From a bacterium (GTDB taxonomy: Bacteria > Hydrothermota > UBA3073 > JACQXS01 > JAQTXJ01), in NCBI GenBank assembly GCA_028716385.1, contig JAQUPX010000005.1, forward strand, positions 1 to 64,000: DNA of 64,000 nucleotides, read 5' to 3'. Below the pieces are notes generated by a model, which did not search any database, was not told the origin of the DNA, and was given only the letters and a program-made list of their open reading frames with translations. Of the stretch, positions 52,284 through 61,469 are shown in pieces. Position numbers and translations under genes: made by a program. Numbering within the stretch: the stretch's first letter is position 1; the number at the start of each line of letters is the position of its first letter.

Positions 52284-53237
52284 TTATGCTGTCTTGCGCC
52301 AAAAATCTAAAATATCTTTTAGTGTTTGTTCAAATGGGATAAGAGGTTCCCAGCCGGTAAGTTTTTTGAATTTTGTGGCATCTCCGATAAGTATAGGAAC
52401 ATCTGAGGGTCTCAGCCTTGCCGGGTCTTGTTGTATTTCTACTTTGACCCCGGATATATCAATTAAAGTTGAAATAACGTCTTTTATTTTTTGTCCTTTA
52501 CCGGAACAGATATTATAAACATCTCCGGGAATCCCTTTTTCTAATGCTAACCAATATGCCTTAACGATATCTCTGACATCGGTAAAATCGCGTATAGAAT
52601 CAGTGTTTCCAACATAAATTACAGGTGGTTTAGTACCTTTTTCTATTTGAACTATTTGATATGCGATTTCTGAACAAACAAAATTGGGTGGTCTTCTCGG
52701 ACCTGTATGATTAAATGCCCTTGTTCTTATTGCTCTTAATTTATAACTCATAAAATATTGGTAAGCAAGCATATCTTGAGTGACTTTGGATACTGCATAG
52801 GGAGATAATGGCCTTAAAAGATTTGTTTCTTTTACCGGTATTTCGTTGGGGTAGATCAATCCATATTCTTCCGAAGAGCCAACTATATGAATTAAAGGGT
52901 CTAGACCTATTTTTTTGACAGCTTCAAATATATTGAGTTCGCCCAAAATGTTACCTTCAAGAGTTTCGGAAGGTGCATTCCATGAAGATGGGACAAAAGA
53001 TTGGGCAGCAAGATGAAATATACGTTCGGGTTTTATTAATTCTATTGTGTCTCTGACAGAGGTGGAGTCTTTTAAATTACATTCATACAGAGTGATTTTG
53101 TTTTCAAAATGTTCTATGTTTTCTGTCCTTGAACGCCAGCGCTTAATTCCAAACACCTCTATTCCCGGCATAGTGAGAAGATAATCCACCAGCCATGATC
53201 CTACAAATCCGGTTACTCCCGTAACAAGCACTTTCAT
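52284..53237 (-). CDS. GDP-mannose 4,6-dehydratase-like NAD(P)-dependent SDR
   Basis: 317 residues. 'TGVTGFVGSWL' (7-17) is the nucleotide site, 'SSEEYG' near 118 and 'Y-A-V-S-K' near 144 are the catalytic residues; 'TRAFNHTGPRRPPNF' near 167 and 'DFTDVRDIVKAYWLAL' near 218 are typical of GDP-mannose dehydratases and the related Rmd reductase. It would make 6-deoxy-hexose donors for the surface-glycan genes. AGGAGA precedes the ATG. Confidence 0.88.
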   Translation of the reverse strand: MKVLVTGVTGFVGSWLVDYLLTMPGIEVFGIKRWRSRTENIEHFENKITLYECNLKDSTSVRDTIELIKPERIFHLAAQSFVPSSWNAPSETLEGNILGELNIFEAVKKIGLDPLIHIVGSSEEYGLIYPNEIPVKETNLLRPLSPYAVSKVTQDMLAYQYFMSYKLRAIRTRAFNHTGPRRPPNFVCSEIAYQIVQIEKGTKPPVIYVGNTDSIRDFTDVRDIVKAYWLALEKGIPGDVYNICSGKGQKIKDVISTLIDISGVKVEIQQDPARLRPSDVPILIGDATKFKKLTGWEPLIPFEQTLKDILDFWRKTA

Positions 53238-53287
53238 TCTTGTCTCCTGTCAAACCGTAAAAAATATCTACCCTATTAAGAGGGTAA

Positions 53288-54010
53288 TTATATTCCCAAT
53301 AATAATCTTTCAGCTAAATATTGTGGCAATCCGGCATTTATTATTTTCTTTTGTGTAGCATCTATATCATAAGAAATTCGCACGGTTTCAATTTCCTCAA
53401 TTTCAGAATCATAAACAGCAAAAGAAGATTGTGTATTCTTGTCCCTTGGCTGCCCTACACTGCCGGGATTTATTATATATTTATAATCAGGATTAATAAG
53501 AAACTTGTTATTTGTAATAATTTTATATTTTTGCCCTATTTTCACGAAAGTAGCGGGAACATGAGTATGTCCGATAAAGCAAATATGGTCACAGACGGGA
53601 AATTCATTGATTGCATCATTCATAGATGAGACATAATGCCAGTGCCCGGGCGTGGAAGGCGAACTGTGGGATAAAAGGACATTATTGTAATTTTGTTGAA
53701 AGGATAAACTTTTTAACCAACTTGTATTTTCATGTGTTAGGATTTTCGATGTCCAGACGCATACTTCTTTTGCCAGAGAATGAAAATGTGATAAATTAGT
53801 AAGACCTATTGACCCTGCATCGTGGTTTCCAAGTATTACGCATTCAGACATTTCTTTGACTAAATTACAGCACTCATTAGGGTTTGCTCCATAACCTACT
53901 ATGTCTCCAAGGCATATTACCTTTGATATTTCCCTGCCTTTCAACTCGGATACAACTGATTCTAACGCTTCTATGTTTGAGTGAATATCGCTTAATATCG
54001 CATATCTCAT
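53288..54010 (-). CDS. Calcineurin-like metallophosphoesterase
   Basis: 240 residues with the ordered metal motifs D-x-H ('SDIHSN', 8-13), G-D ('LGDIVGYG', about 37), G-N-H-D (about 78) and 'GHTH' (about 150). Resembles the YfcE/MJ0936 type of phosphodiesterases. Likely co-transcribed with nusB, six bases away. Substrate unknown. Confidence 0.88.
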   Translation of the reverse strand: MRYAILSDIHSNIEALESVVSELKGREISKVICLGDIVGYGANPNECCNLVKEMSECVILGNHDAGSIGLTNLSHFHSLAKEVCVWTSKILTHENTSWLKSLSFQQNYNNVLLSHSSPSTPGHWHYVSSMNDAINEFPVCDHICFIGHTHVPATFVKIGQKYKIITNNKFLINPDYKYIINPGSVGQPRDKNTQSSFAVYDSEIEEIETVRISYDIDATQKKIINAGLPQYLAERLLLGI

Positions 54011-54016
54011 ATTTCT

Positions 54017-54430
54017 CTAATTCTCTTTTCTATATATCTTCATAATACTATCCAGTATGCCATTTACAAATTTCCCGGAATCCGGAGTAGAGTATTTTCT
54101 GGCAAGTTCAATCGCTTCATCTATGGAGGCTTTAGGAGGTATTTCAGAAAAATAAAGCAATTCGCATATCGCAAGTCTTAATATGTTTTTGTCTATAGCG
54201 GCTATTCTTGCAATTTTCCAGTTTTTTGCGTTATTGGATATAAGCCTGTCAATCTCTTTGATATTAGTAATGGTTTTTTCTACTAATGCTCTTACAAATT
54301 CCTGGATTTCTTTTGAATAAAAATTCGAAGAAAACAATTCATACAAAACTTCTTTTTCGGATTGAATTCCCATTTCTTTTCTATAAAGCACTTGCATGGC
54401 AAGTTCTCTAGCTTTTCTACGACTTTTCAT
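54017..54430 (-). CDS. nusB: Transcription antitermination factor NusB
   Basis: 137 residues: 'SRRKARELAMQVLYRKEM' start, 'IAAIDKNILRLAICELLY' and 'AIELARKYSTPDSGKFVNGILD' near the end, all characteristic. Binds boxA RNA with NusE in rRNA antitermination. Its ATG abuts the ribH stop; the pairing ribH-nusB is common. Confidence 0.95.
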   Translation of the reverse strand: MKSRRKARELAMQVLYRKEMGIQSEKEVLYELFSSNFYSKEIQEFVRALVEKTITNIKEIDRLISNNAKNWKIARIAAIDKNILRLAICELLYFSEIPPKASIDEAIELARKYSTPDSGKFVNGILDSIMKIYRKEN

Positions 54431-54895
54431 TTATAGTTTTGCAATCAAATTAATCTGTTCTATTACCGTAAGTGCTGCGGATTCACCTTTGTTTCCATGT
54501 TTCCCGCCTGCCCTATCAATTGCCTGTTCTACGGTATCAGCGGCAACTATACCGAAACCTATTGGTATTGTGGTTTGTAAAGATACCTGAGCGATACCTT
54601 TTGTCACTTCTTTAGAAATTAAATCGAAATGAGTAGTTTCTCCTCTTATTATTGCGCCGAGACATATAATGCCATCAAATCTTTTTTTCCCGGAAACTAA
54701 AACTTTTAATACCTGCGGAATCTCAAATGCTCCCGGAACTTTGAAAATTTCTATTGCATCAGATTTTGCATTGTGTCTGGTTAAACAGTCTACAGCGCCA
54801 TCAATAAGTTTATCAGTAATAAAGCTATTAAATCTGGAAGCTATAATTCCAAATTTTTTTCCACTTGCCGAAAATTCGCCTTCATAAATTTTCAT
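54431..54895 (-). CDS. ribH: 6,7-dimethyl-8-ribityllumazine synthase
   Basis: 154 residues: '[16 protein letters not shown]' near 47, '[15 protein letters not shown]' near 80 and '[14 protein letters not shown]' at the end. Penultimate step of riboflavin synthesis. AGGGGGG ribosome site; its ATG overlaps the ribBA stop by ATGA. Confidence 0.97.
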   Translation of the reverse strand: MKIYEGEFSASGKKFGIIASRFNSFITDKLIDGAVDCLTRHNAKSDAIEIFKVPGAFEIPQVLKVLVSGKKRFDGIICLGAIIRGETTHFDLISKEVTKGIAQVSLQTTIPIGFGIVAADTVEQAIDRAGGKHGNKGESAALTVIEQINLIAKL

Positions 54896-56157
54896 TTTCC
54901 CCCCTCTTTTAGTTTCAAAATATGACCAAGTTTTGAGCGCTTTGTAAGTAAATAATCCCGATTTTTAGGATTTGAAGCTATTTCAATAGGTACCCGTTTA
55001 GTTATTGTTAATCCGTAACCTTCAAGCCCGATTAATTTTTTAGGATTATTTGTTAAAAGTCGAATAGTCGATAATCCTAGGTCTACAAGAATTTGAGCGC
55101 CTATCCCATAATCTCTCAAGTCTGCAGGGAAACCCAACGCCAGATTTGCTTCAACCGTATCTAACCCCTTGTCCTGGAGCTGATAAGCTTCTATTTTTGC
55201 TTTTAGTCCGATTCCTCTGCCTTCCTGTCGCATATATAGAAAAACGCCACAACCTTCTTTTTCTATTAATTTTAATGATTTCTTTAATTGTTCCCCACAA
55301 TCACATCTTAAACTGCCGAATACATCTCCTGTTAAACATTGCGAATGGACACGGACAAGAACATTCTTTTTGCCTTTCACGTTACCTTTTACAAGAGCGA
55401 TGTGATGTTCACCCGTCAATAATTCCTCGTAAAGGTGAGCGGTAAAACTACCTAGATGCATAGGGATTGAAGTAGTAACAACCTTTTTTACAAGTTTCTC
55501 TTGTTTTTGCCTGTATTGAATCAAAGATTCTATGGTTATTATTTTTAGACCAAATTTTTTTGCGATATTAACAAGCGAAGGTAATTTTGCCATACGGCCA
55601 TCTTCATCCATAATCTCGCATAATACAGCTGCCGGGTAAAGTCCTGCAAGTCGCATTAAATCAACACAGGCTTCGGTATGTCCGGCTCTTCTTAGTACTC
55701 CGCCTTCCTGTGCCATCAAAGGGAATATATGCCCCGGTATGGCAAAATCTTCTGCAACTGCATCGGAATCTGTAAACCTTTTTATAGTAGCAGCGCGGTC
55801 ATGAGCCGAAATTCCCGTAGTCGTCCCTTTTTTTGCGTCTATGGACACTGTAAATGCGGTGCCGTGCAAGGCCGTATTTTCATTGGACATTAAATTCAAT
55901 TTTAATTTTTTTAACCTCTCGGGAGTTCCGGGCAAACATATTAATCCACGACCGTATTTTGCCATAAAATTTATGTTCTTGGGCGTTATGCTTTCGGCTG
56001 CGCATATAAAATCTCCCTCATTCTCACGATTCTCATCATCTACGCATATTACTATTTGTCCTGATTTCAAAATGTCTATGGCTTTTTCTATGGAAGTGAA
56101 TATGCTTTCTTTCCCTTGTTTTGATTTTGTCTGAATTTTTTTCTGCTTATTTTTCAT
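54892..56157 (-). CDS. ribBA: Bifunctional DHBP synthase/GTP cyclohydrolase II
   Basis: 421 residues from the ATG at 56157; a TTG six codons earlier is not favoured. DHBP synthase (about 20-220) shows '[11 protein letters not shown]' and '[11 protein letters not shown]'; GTP cyclohydrolase II (about 225-421) shows '[18 protein letters not shown]' with three zinc Cys and '[10 protein letters not shown]'. Supplies both precursors of riboflavin. It overlaps ribE by 11 bases. Confidence 0.97.
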   Translation of the reverse strand: MKNKQKKIQTKSKQGKESIFTSIEKAIDILKSGQIVICVDDENRENEGDFICAAESITPKNINFMAKYGRGLICLPGTPERLKKLKLNLMSNENTALHGTAFTVSIDAKKGTTTGISAHDRAATIKRFTDSDAVAEDFAIPGHIFPLMAQEGGVLRRAGHTEACVDLMRLAGLYPAAVLCEIMDEDGRMAKLPSLVNIAKKFGLKIITIESLIQYRQKQEKLVKKVVTTSIPMHLGSFTAHLYEELLTGEHHIALVKGNVKGKKNVLVRVHSQCLTGDVFGSLRCDCGEQLKKSLKLIEKEGCGVFLYMRQEGRGIGLKAKIEAYQLQDKGLDTVEANLALGFPADLRDYGIGAQILVDLGLSTIRLLTNNPKKLIGLEGYGLTITKRVPIEIASNPKNRDYLLTKRSKLGHILKLKEGGK

Positions 56158-56728
56158 TTTTGAGATATTTCCCAAGTATGTCTGTTTCTATGTTAACTAA
56201 AGAACCTGTATGTAAGTTTCCGAGGGTAGTGTTTTTTAAAGTAAAGGGAATCAATCCTATTTCAAAATTGTTATTTTTGGCATCTATAACTGTTAGACTT
56301 ACTCCTTCAACCGTTATATTACCATTTTTAACGATATATTTTGATATTTCAGGAGCAACTTTTATTGTAAAAAACGTCATATCGGCACTCACTTTTTTTG
56401 CAATTACTTTCCCGACCTCTTCAATGTGTCCCTGTACCAGATGTCCCCCAATCCTGTCGCTTAGCTTTAACGCTCGCTCAATATTAACGGGTTGTCCTGT
56501 GCGTAATATATTAAAATTAGTTTTTAATAAAGTATTAGGACTTGCAAAAACTTCAAATTCATTATTGTTTATTTGCTTTGTTACGGTAAAACATACTCCG
56601 TTTATTGCAATGCTTTCGCTTATTTTAGAAGCAAAACCTTCAGACGTATGGATTCTAAGAGTTTTTCCACCATCAAAAGATAGACAACTCTTTACTTGAC
56701 CTATTGTTTCCACTAAACCTGTAAACAT
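56147..56728 (-). CDS. ribE: Riboflavin synthase, alpha chain
   Basis: 193 residues with two lumazine-binding repeats: '[14 protein letters not shown]' opens the first, and '[15 protein letters not shown]' the second. Last step of riboflavin synthesis. First gene of ribE-ribBA-ribH-nusB; ribD is not here. I see no FMN riboswitch in the 110 bases before it. Confidence 0.97.
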   Translation of the reverse strand: MFTGLVETIGQVKSCLSFDGGKTLRIHTSEGFASKISESIAINGVCFTVTKQINNNEFEVFASPNTLLKTNFNILRTGQPVNIERALKLSDRIGGHLVQGHIEEVGKVIAKKVSADMTFFTIKVAPEISKYIVKNGNITVEGVSLTVIDAKNNNFEIGLIPFTLKNTTLGNLHTGSLVNIETDILGKYLKNEK

Positions 56729-56838
56729 TTTATTTATCTTGAATATATATTTAGTATATCGATTTAGTCAAGATAAAATAAACCATAAGAGTAGAAAACT
56801 CATTGACATTTATTAATGTTTCGTATACGGAATAGTAA

Positions 56839-57516
56839 ATGCTTAGTAAGACAAGTAATTACGGTTTTATATTTGATTTGGATGGCGTTATAGTTGATAC
56901 GGAGCCTATATATTTTGAAGCAATGAATACAATGGCGAAAAAAAGAGGACAAAGATTTACGATGGAACTCAAAAGAGAAGTTATGGGCAGAGGTGGAATA
57001 CTTAGCATGAGACTGATGAAAAAAACTTTGCATTTTACCGAAACACCTGAAGAATTACTAGAAGAAAGAACTAAATTATGCAAAAAACTATTAGAAGAAT
57101 ATGGCGTAAAACCTGTAACGGGAATATTTAATGTGCTGAAATTGGTAAATAAACTAGGGCTTAAAAAAGCGGTTGCGTCTTCATCACACCGTAAATGGGT
57201 AGAAAGCGCATTGACCGGGTTGAATATAATAAATGAATTTGATGCGATTGCAAGTGGCGATGAAGTTTCTTGCGGTAAACCGGAACCCGATGTTTTTCTT
57301 TTGGCGCTCAAGAGATTGAAACTAAAAAAATGTGAATGTATTATCCTTGAAGATACGATTGTTGGATTGGAAGCGGCTAAAAGAGCAGGAATTAAATGTA
57401 TCGCAGCTCCAAATAAGTATAATAAAGGAATAGATTTCTCATCTGCAGATGTTATTGTTAAAAGCTTAAAGGATATAAACGAGCAAATGATAAAAACACT
57501 TTTGAGTAATAACTAA
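56839..57516 (+). CDS. HAD-superfamily phosphatase/phosphoglucomutase-like
   Basis: 225 residues. 'FDLDGVIVDTEP' (13-24) is motif I with both Asp, 'VASSSHRKWV' near 110 motif II, 'GKPEPDVFLLAL' near 145 motif III and 'ILEDTIVGLEAAKRAG' near 170 motif IV. Belongs to the beta-phosphoglucomutase/YcjU type. No ribosome site. Stop and the next start overlap (TAATG). Confidence 0.88.
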   Translation: MLSKTSNYGFIFDLDGVIVDTEPIYFEAMNTMAKKRGQRFTMELKREVMGRGGILSMRLMKKTLHFTETPEELLEERTKLCKKLLEEYGVKPVTGIFNVLKLVNKLGLKKAVASSSHRKWVESALTGLNIINEFDAIASGDEVSCGKPEPDVFLLALKRLKLKKCECIILEDTIVGLEAAKRAGIKCIAAPNKYNKGIDFSSADVIVKSLKDINEQMIKTLLSNN

Positions 57517-58268
57517 TGGAACTTATAGACGTTCATTCGCATTTACAGGATAAAGAATTTGATAAAGATAGGGAAGATGTACTCGAAAACGCAAAAAAAG
57601 TTGGCGTGAAGAAAATTATAACTTCTACGCTTGATTTAAAAGATGCCCAAATTTCAATGGAAATGTTTTCCGCGTATAAAGGTTTTATTTATATGACTGT
57701 GGGGTGTAATCCTTGTATAATGGATGAAAAGGAAATTGAAAAAATCCAGAGTTTTGTAAGAGAGAAAAAAATAGACATTGTTGGAATAGGAGAAATAGGA
57801 TTGGATTATTATTGGGTAGAAGGAGAACAGCGTGAAAAACAGAAAGAGTTTTTCAAACTATGGATTAATTTTGCGAAAGAAATGAATTTGCCGTTAATCG
57901 TTCATTCAAGAAGCGCAGGGAAATATGCGATTGAAATGCTGTTAGAAGAAAAATATTGTAATGTGTTAATGCATAGTTATGATGGTAAAGTTGGTTGGGC
58001 AATAGAGGCAGCAAAACAGGGGTTTTATTTTTCTATTCCGCCTTCCATAGTAAATTCATCCCAGAAACAAAAGCTTGTAAAATCAATTGATATAAGTAGA
58101 ATTATGTTGGAATCCGATGCGCCTGTTCTTGGCCCTGAAAAAGATAAACGGAATGAACCTCAAAATTTAGTTTTTACCGTTAGAAAAATCTCTGAAATAA
58201 AAAGTCTTTCGGAAGATACGGTATCAGAGATGACGACGCGGAACGCTTCTGAATTCTTCAAAATTTAA
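57516..58268 (+). CDS. TatD-family metal-dependent hydrolase
   Basis: 250 residues, the usual size. 'DVHSHLQDKEF' (4-14) gives two metal His, 'GIGEIGLDYYWV' near 90, 'IVHSRSAG' near 128 and 'LESDAPVL' near 198. Probably a 3'-5' nuclease. Coupled to the HAD gene upstream; ends one base before the tRNA-Thr region. Confidence 0.93.
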   Translation: MELIDVHSHLQDKEFDKDREDVLENAKKVGVKKIITSTLDLKDAQISMEMFSAYKGFIYMTVGCNPCIMDEKEIEKIQSFVREKKIDIVGIGEIGLDYYWVEGEQREKQKEFFKLWINFAKEMNLPLIVHSRSAGKYAIEMLLEEKYCNVLMHSYDGKVGWAIEAAKQGFYFSIPPSIVNSSQKQKLVKSIDISRIMLESDAPVLGPEKDKRNEPQNLVFTVRKISEIKSLSEDTVSEMTTRNASEFFKI

Positions 58269-58269
58269 A

Positions 58270-58341
58270 AGCCAGGGAGAGGAATCGGACCCCCGACCTG
58301 CGGTTTACAAAACCGCTGCTCTACCACTGAGCTACCCTGGC
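58270..58341 (-). tRNA. tRNA-Thr (TGT)
   Basis: 72 bases on the minus strand. Acceptor GCCAGGG/CCCTGGC, D-arm GCTCAGTGGTAGAGC, anticodon stem GCGGT/ACCGC with loop TTTGTAA and anticodon TGT (complement of 58307-58309), T-loop GGTCCGATTCC. No CCA encoded. Confidence 0.95.
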
Positions 58342-58441
58342 ACCTAATAAAGTGGGAATTTATAGTAGAAATAAGAGTTGTCAACTAATTCTTAGTTCCG
58401 TATTGCTGATTTAACTTTTACCTTTATACAAAAAGTAACCT

Positions 58442-59941
58442 TTATTTGACTATGATTAATTTTTGTATGTTTTGACAATTTCCGGCTCTGAGTTTTACAA
58501 AATAAATGCCGTTTGGTATATTCTTTGCATTTATATTAGTTTCATAGCATCCCGTGGTTCTGTATTCATTAATCAATGTCTTTATTGCCTTTCCCGTTAC
58601 ATCATAAATACTTAGACTTACAGGGGCAATATCCGGCACTGAAAACTGAATTTTTATGTTGGAATTCTGATTTACAATATTAGGCTTTATAGCAAGGGTA
58701 GATGTTTTCGTTTTTGTATTTTCTTCTACAGAGCCACCCACACATGGATTAAGGTATGCAAATATACGTCCGGTTGAGCTTGTTGCTTCTGTTACAACTA
58801 TATCCGGGCAAGTGTCTCCATCGAAATAAGAGACATATGGCAGATCAAACAACTGGTATGTTGCATCAATGGCATGACTTGTGAAATTCCCGATTCCATC
58901 CCCCTCATACCATCTTAGCCAATAACTACGCCCTGCAACAACCATATCCATATTTCCATCGGTATTAAAATCCCCTATGTCAATTCCATCTATCCCGGTA
59001 CAATTAGTAGCTATAGTATTTCTTGTAAAACTGCCACCCCCGCCATTTTTATACCAGTAAAGTTTTGCGCCTGATATATCTCCACATACTATATCTGTTT
59101 TTCCATCCTTATCAAAGTCATAGCATCTTACCCCTGATCCTCCTATATTGTCACCATAAGGGAAACTATTATCAATGATAACTTCGGAGAAGTTCTCAGC
59201 ACCGTCATTCTTATATAAAACAAGTCGACAAGCTGCAGAAGTCCCGGAAGCAGTATATCCATGGTAAAATTCACTTACTACTATATCTAAATGCCCATCT
59301 CCTCTGTCATCAAAACAGTCAACTTTCCACGGGTTACATTGACCTACCTGATACTTTGTAAAAGTTGCTGTCCCGCTATTTTTATACCAATAAAGTCCTG
59401 GGTCTGCTTGTACGAAAAGTGAATATTGGGAACAGACCGTTGCAATAAGATCAATTTTTCCGTCCCCGTTTATATCTCTCAATCGCAGTTGTCTGTGAGC
59501 GCCTTCTAACGGACCGTCAATTGTTGTTGTTGCAAAAGAACCGCTACCGTTATTTTTGTGCAACACAAGCGAGCTTTTACCACTTGCTGAAAGTCCGGTA
59601 ATATTACAAGATACGGCATCTAAAGTTCCATTTCCATCAAGTTCTGCCGCTGCTATTTCATAGTTAAGCCCTCCGCTCCAAATAGAATTTTGTGTGGACC
59701 AACTTATACCTAACCCGTTATTCCCATACCATACTGCTTTCCCGGCAGAGCCAATGGTTGCCAAAATATCCTGCTCGTATTGAGGACTTGTGCCATCTAC
59801 ATTGCCTGCCCACATACCGTGTGGTCCGTTTTGTGCAGAATCAACGGTTACTCTTGAAAAACTTACAGTTCGTCCGTAAGAGATATTTAATGTTACAAAA
59901 CAAAAACATGTAAAGATAATGGTATTTATATGCTTTTTCAT
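58442..59941 (-). CDS. Secreted VCBS/FG-GAP repeat protein with sorting-type tail
   Basis: 499 residues; signal peptide ends at about 'SYG-RTV' (24). Residues 50-395 form about seven integrin-like propeller blades, each with a calcium loop of the form D-x-D/N-x-D-G-x-x-D ('DINGDGKIDL', 'DFDKDGKTDI', 'DFNTDGNMDM'). A sorting-type domain ends 'QKLIIVK'. The ATG follows a GGGGGGG ribosome site. Separate from the propeller array but the same export type. Confidence 0.85.
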   Translation of the reverse strand: MKKHINTIIFTCFCFVTLNISYGRTVSFSRVTVDSAQNGPHGMWAGNVDGTSPQYEQDILATIGSAGKAVWYGNNGLGISWSTQNSIWSGGLNYEIAAAELDGNGTLDAVSCNITGLSASGKSSLVLHKNNGSGSFATTTIDGPLEGAHRQLRLRDINGDGKIDLIATVCSQYSLFVQADPGLYWYKNSGTATFTKYQVGQCNPWKVDCFDDRGDGHLDIVVSEFYHGYTASGTSAACRLVLYKNDGAENFSEVIIDNSFPYGDNIGGSGVRCYDFDKDGKTDIVCGDISGAKLYWYKNGGGGSFTRNTIATNCTGIDGIDIGDFNTDGNMDMVVAGRSYWLRWYEGDGIGNFTSHAIDATYQLFDLPYVSYFDGDTCPDIVVTEATSSTGRIFAYLNPCVGGSVEENTKTKTSTLAIKPNIVNQNSNIKIQFSVPDIAPVSLSIYDVTGKAIKTLINEYRTTGCYETNINAKNIPNGIYFVKLRAGNCQNIQKLIIVK

Positions 59942-60122
59942 TTTCCCCCCCTTTCATAGTCTATTACTTCTAATTCCAATATCATATGTGTACTCAATAT
60001 GATATTTTGTCAAGCTAAATAATAAATTTATGCTTATTATGTCAAAATGTTAAAAATCAAAAAGAACTGTTAACTTATAATAGAAAAATTAATTTTAGAA
60101 AAAACCCTTGTTTGATTTTTCC

Positions 60123-60151
60123 TTGACATTGTAGGCAGGTTATTGTAAATA
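60123..60151 (+). promoter_or_regulatory. Candidate promoter of apgM
   Basis: TTGACA (60123-60128), 17-base spacer, TAAATA (60146-60151); a better TATAGT is at 60150-60155 but 21 bases away. Either gives a transcript starting at, or within a few bases of, the ATG at 60160. Confidence 0.45.
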
Positions 60152-60159
60152 TAGTTATT

Positions 60160-61344
60160 ATGATAGAAAAATTAACTATAAAAACAGATTCAAAGATTTT
60201 ATTGCTTGTTCTTGATGGTGTAGGAGGTATCCCTAAAAATGGCAAAACTGAACTTGAGACTTCGAAAACTCCAAATCTTGATAAACTTGCTAAGGATTCA
60301 ATGACAGGGCTTACTGATCCCATTTTTCCAGGTATTACCCCCGGTTCTGGGCCTGCACATCTTTCTTTATTTGGTTATGATCCGGTAGAATATCAAATTG
60401 GCAGAGGAGTTCTTGAAGCCCTTGGGGTAGGAATAACTTTGACTCCAAATGATGTGGCAACACGAGGAAATTTTGCTACGGTTGATGAAAAGGGCATAAT
60501 TACTGACCGTAGAGCAGGTCGAATAGCAACGGAAGAAAACATGAAAATATGCGCATTGTTACAATCAAATATTAAACCGGTAGAAGGTGTAAAATTTGAA
60601 ATTACTGCCGGAAAAGAACATAGATTTGTTCTTGTGCTAAGAGGGGAAGGGCTTGATGACAGGATAACTGAAACTGACCCTCAAAAAGAAGGCGCTTTGC
60701 CGCTTGAATGCAAACCAATTGTTCCTGAAGCAGAAAAAACGGCAAGAGTTATAAATTCTTTTGTATCCCAGATAAAATCTATTTTAAAACCACCGGCAAA
60801 TATGGTGCTTCTGCGGGGATTTGCCAAACCACCTGCTATATCGACTATGGAAGAAAGGTTTAAGATTGCACCTGCCGCAATTGCTACATATCCGATGTAT
60901 CGCGGGTTAGCAAAATTAGTTGGAATGGACGTTCTTGACACGGGTCCAACTATAGCAGATGAGATAAATGTTCTAAAGAGCAATTGGCAAAAATACGATT
61001 TCTTTTATGTGCATATCAAAAAAACGGATTCTTATGGCGAGGATGGAAATTTTGAATCAAAAGTAAAAATAATAGAGGAAGTAGATAGTTATATACCAAA
61101 ACTTTTAGAACTTAATCCCGATGTGCTCGCAATAACAGGTGACCATTCTACGCCTGCAATGTTAAAAGCCCATTCCTGGCATCCGAATCCGTTTTTGATT
61201 TCTTCTAAATGGGTAATTCCGGATGCGGCACAAAGATTTACCGAACTTGAATGTGCAAAAGGCTTACTCGGTAGATTTGGTGCTGTGCATTCATTGTCAT
61301 TAATGTTGGCTAATGCATTGAAACTCAGTAAGTTTGGGGCTTAA
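60160..61344 (+). CDS. apgM: 2,3-bisphosphoglycerate-independent phosphoglycerate mutase, archaeal type
   Basis: 394 residues, family length. 'LLVLDGVGGIP' near 14-24 and 'GITPGSGPAHLSLFGYDP' near 60 (catalytic Ser-containing loop) are diagnostic, with the metal motif 'ITGDHSTPAML' near 325 and the C-terminal His ('HSWHPNPF'). Converts 3- to 2-phosphoglycerate. Archaeal-type enzymes occur in some bacterial lineages. The start has no ribosome site; the transcript seems leaderless. Confidence 0.95.
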   Translation: MIEKLTIKTDSKILLLVLDGVGGIPKNGKTELETSKTPNLDKLAKDSMTGLTDPIFPGITPGSGPAHLSLFGYDPVEYQIGRGVLEALGVGITLTPNDVATRGNFATVDEKGIITDRRAGRIATEENMKICALLQSNIKPVEGVKFEITAGKEHRFVLVLRGEGLDDRITETDPQKEGALPLECKPIVPEAEKTARVINSFVSQIKSILKPPANMVLLRGFAKPPAISTMEERFKIAPAAIATYPMYRGLAKLVGMDVLDTGPTIADEINVLKSNWQKYDFFYVHIKKTDSYGEDGNFESKVKIIEEVDSYIPKLLELNPDVLAITGDHSTPAMLKAHSWHPNPFLISSKWVIPDAAQRFTELECAKGLLGRFGAVHSLSLMLANALKLSKFGA

Positions 61345-61458
61345 TCTTTATAAGTCTTAAAACCTAATTTTCTTCAAAAAGTGGACTTGCTAAATCAAAT
61401 TCCTACAAACAAAAGAATTAATTTTTTTGTTGCAGTTTCAGGGGTTGGAGTTAAATTC

Positions 61459-61464
61459 TATAAT
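61459..61464 (+). promoter_or_regulatory. -10 element of mnmG
   Basis: A perfect TATAAT ends six bases before the ATG at 61470, so the transcript would begin at the start codon. No good -35 is seen at the usual distance. Confidence 0.5.
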
Positions 61465-61469
61465 ATTAT

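Noticed and set aside
56729-56838. FMN riboswitch before ribE
   Set aside because: The interval is too short and A+T rich; none of the conserved RFN element sequence is visible.
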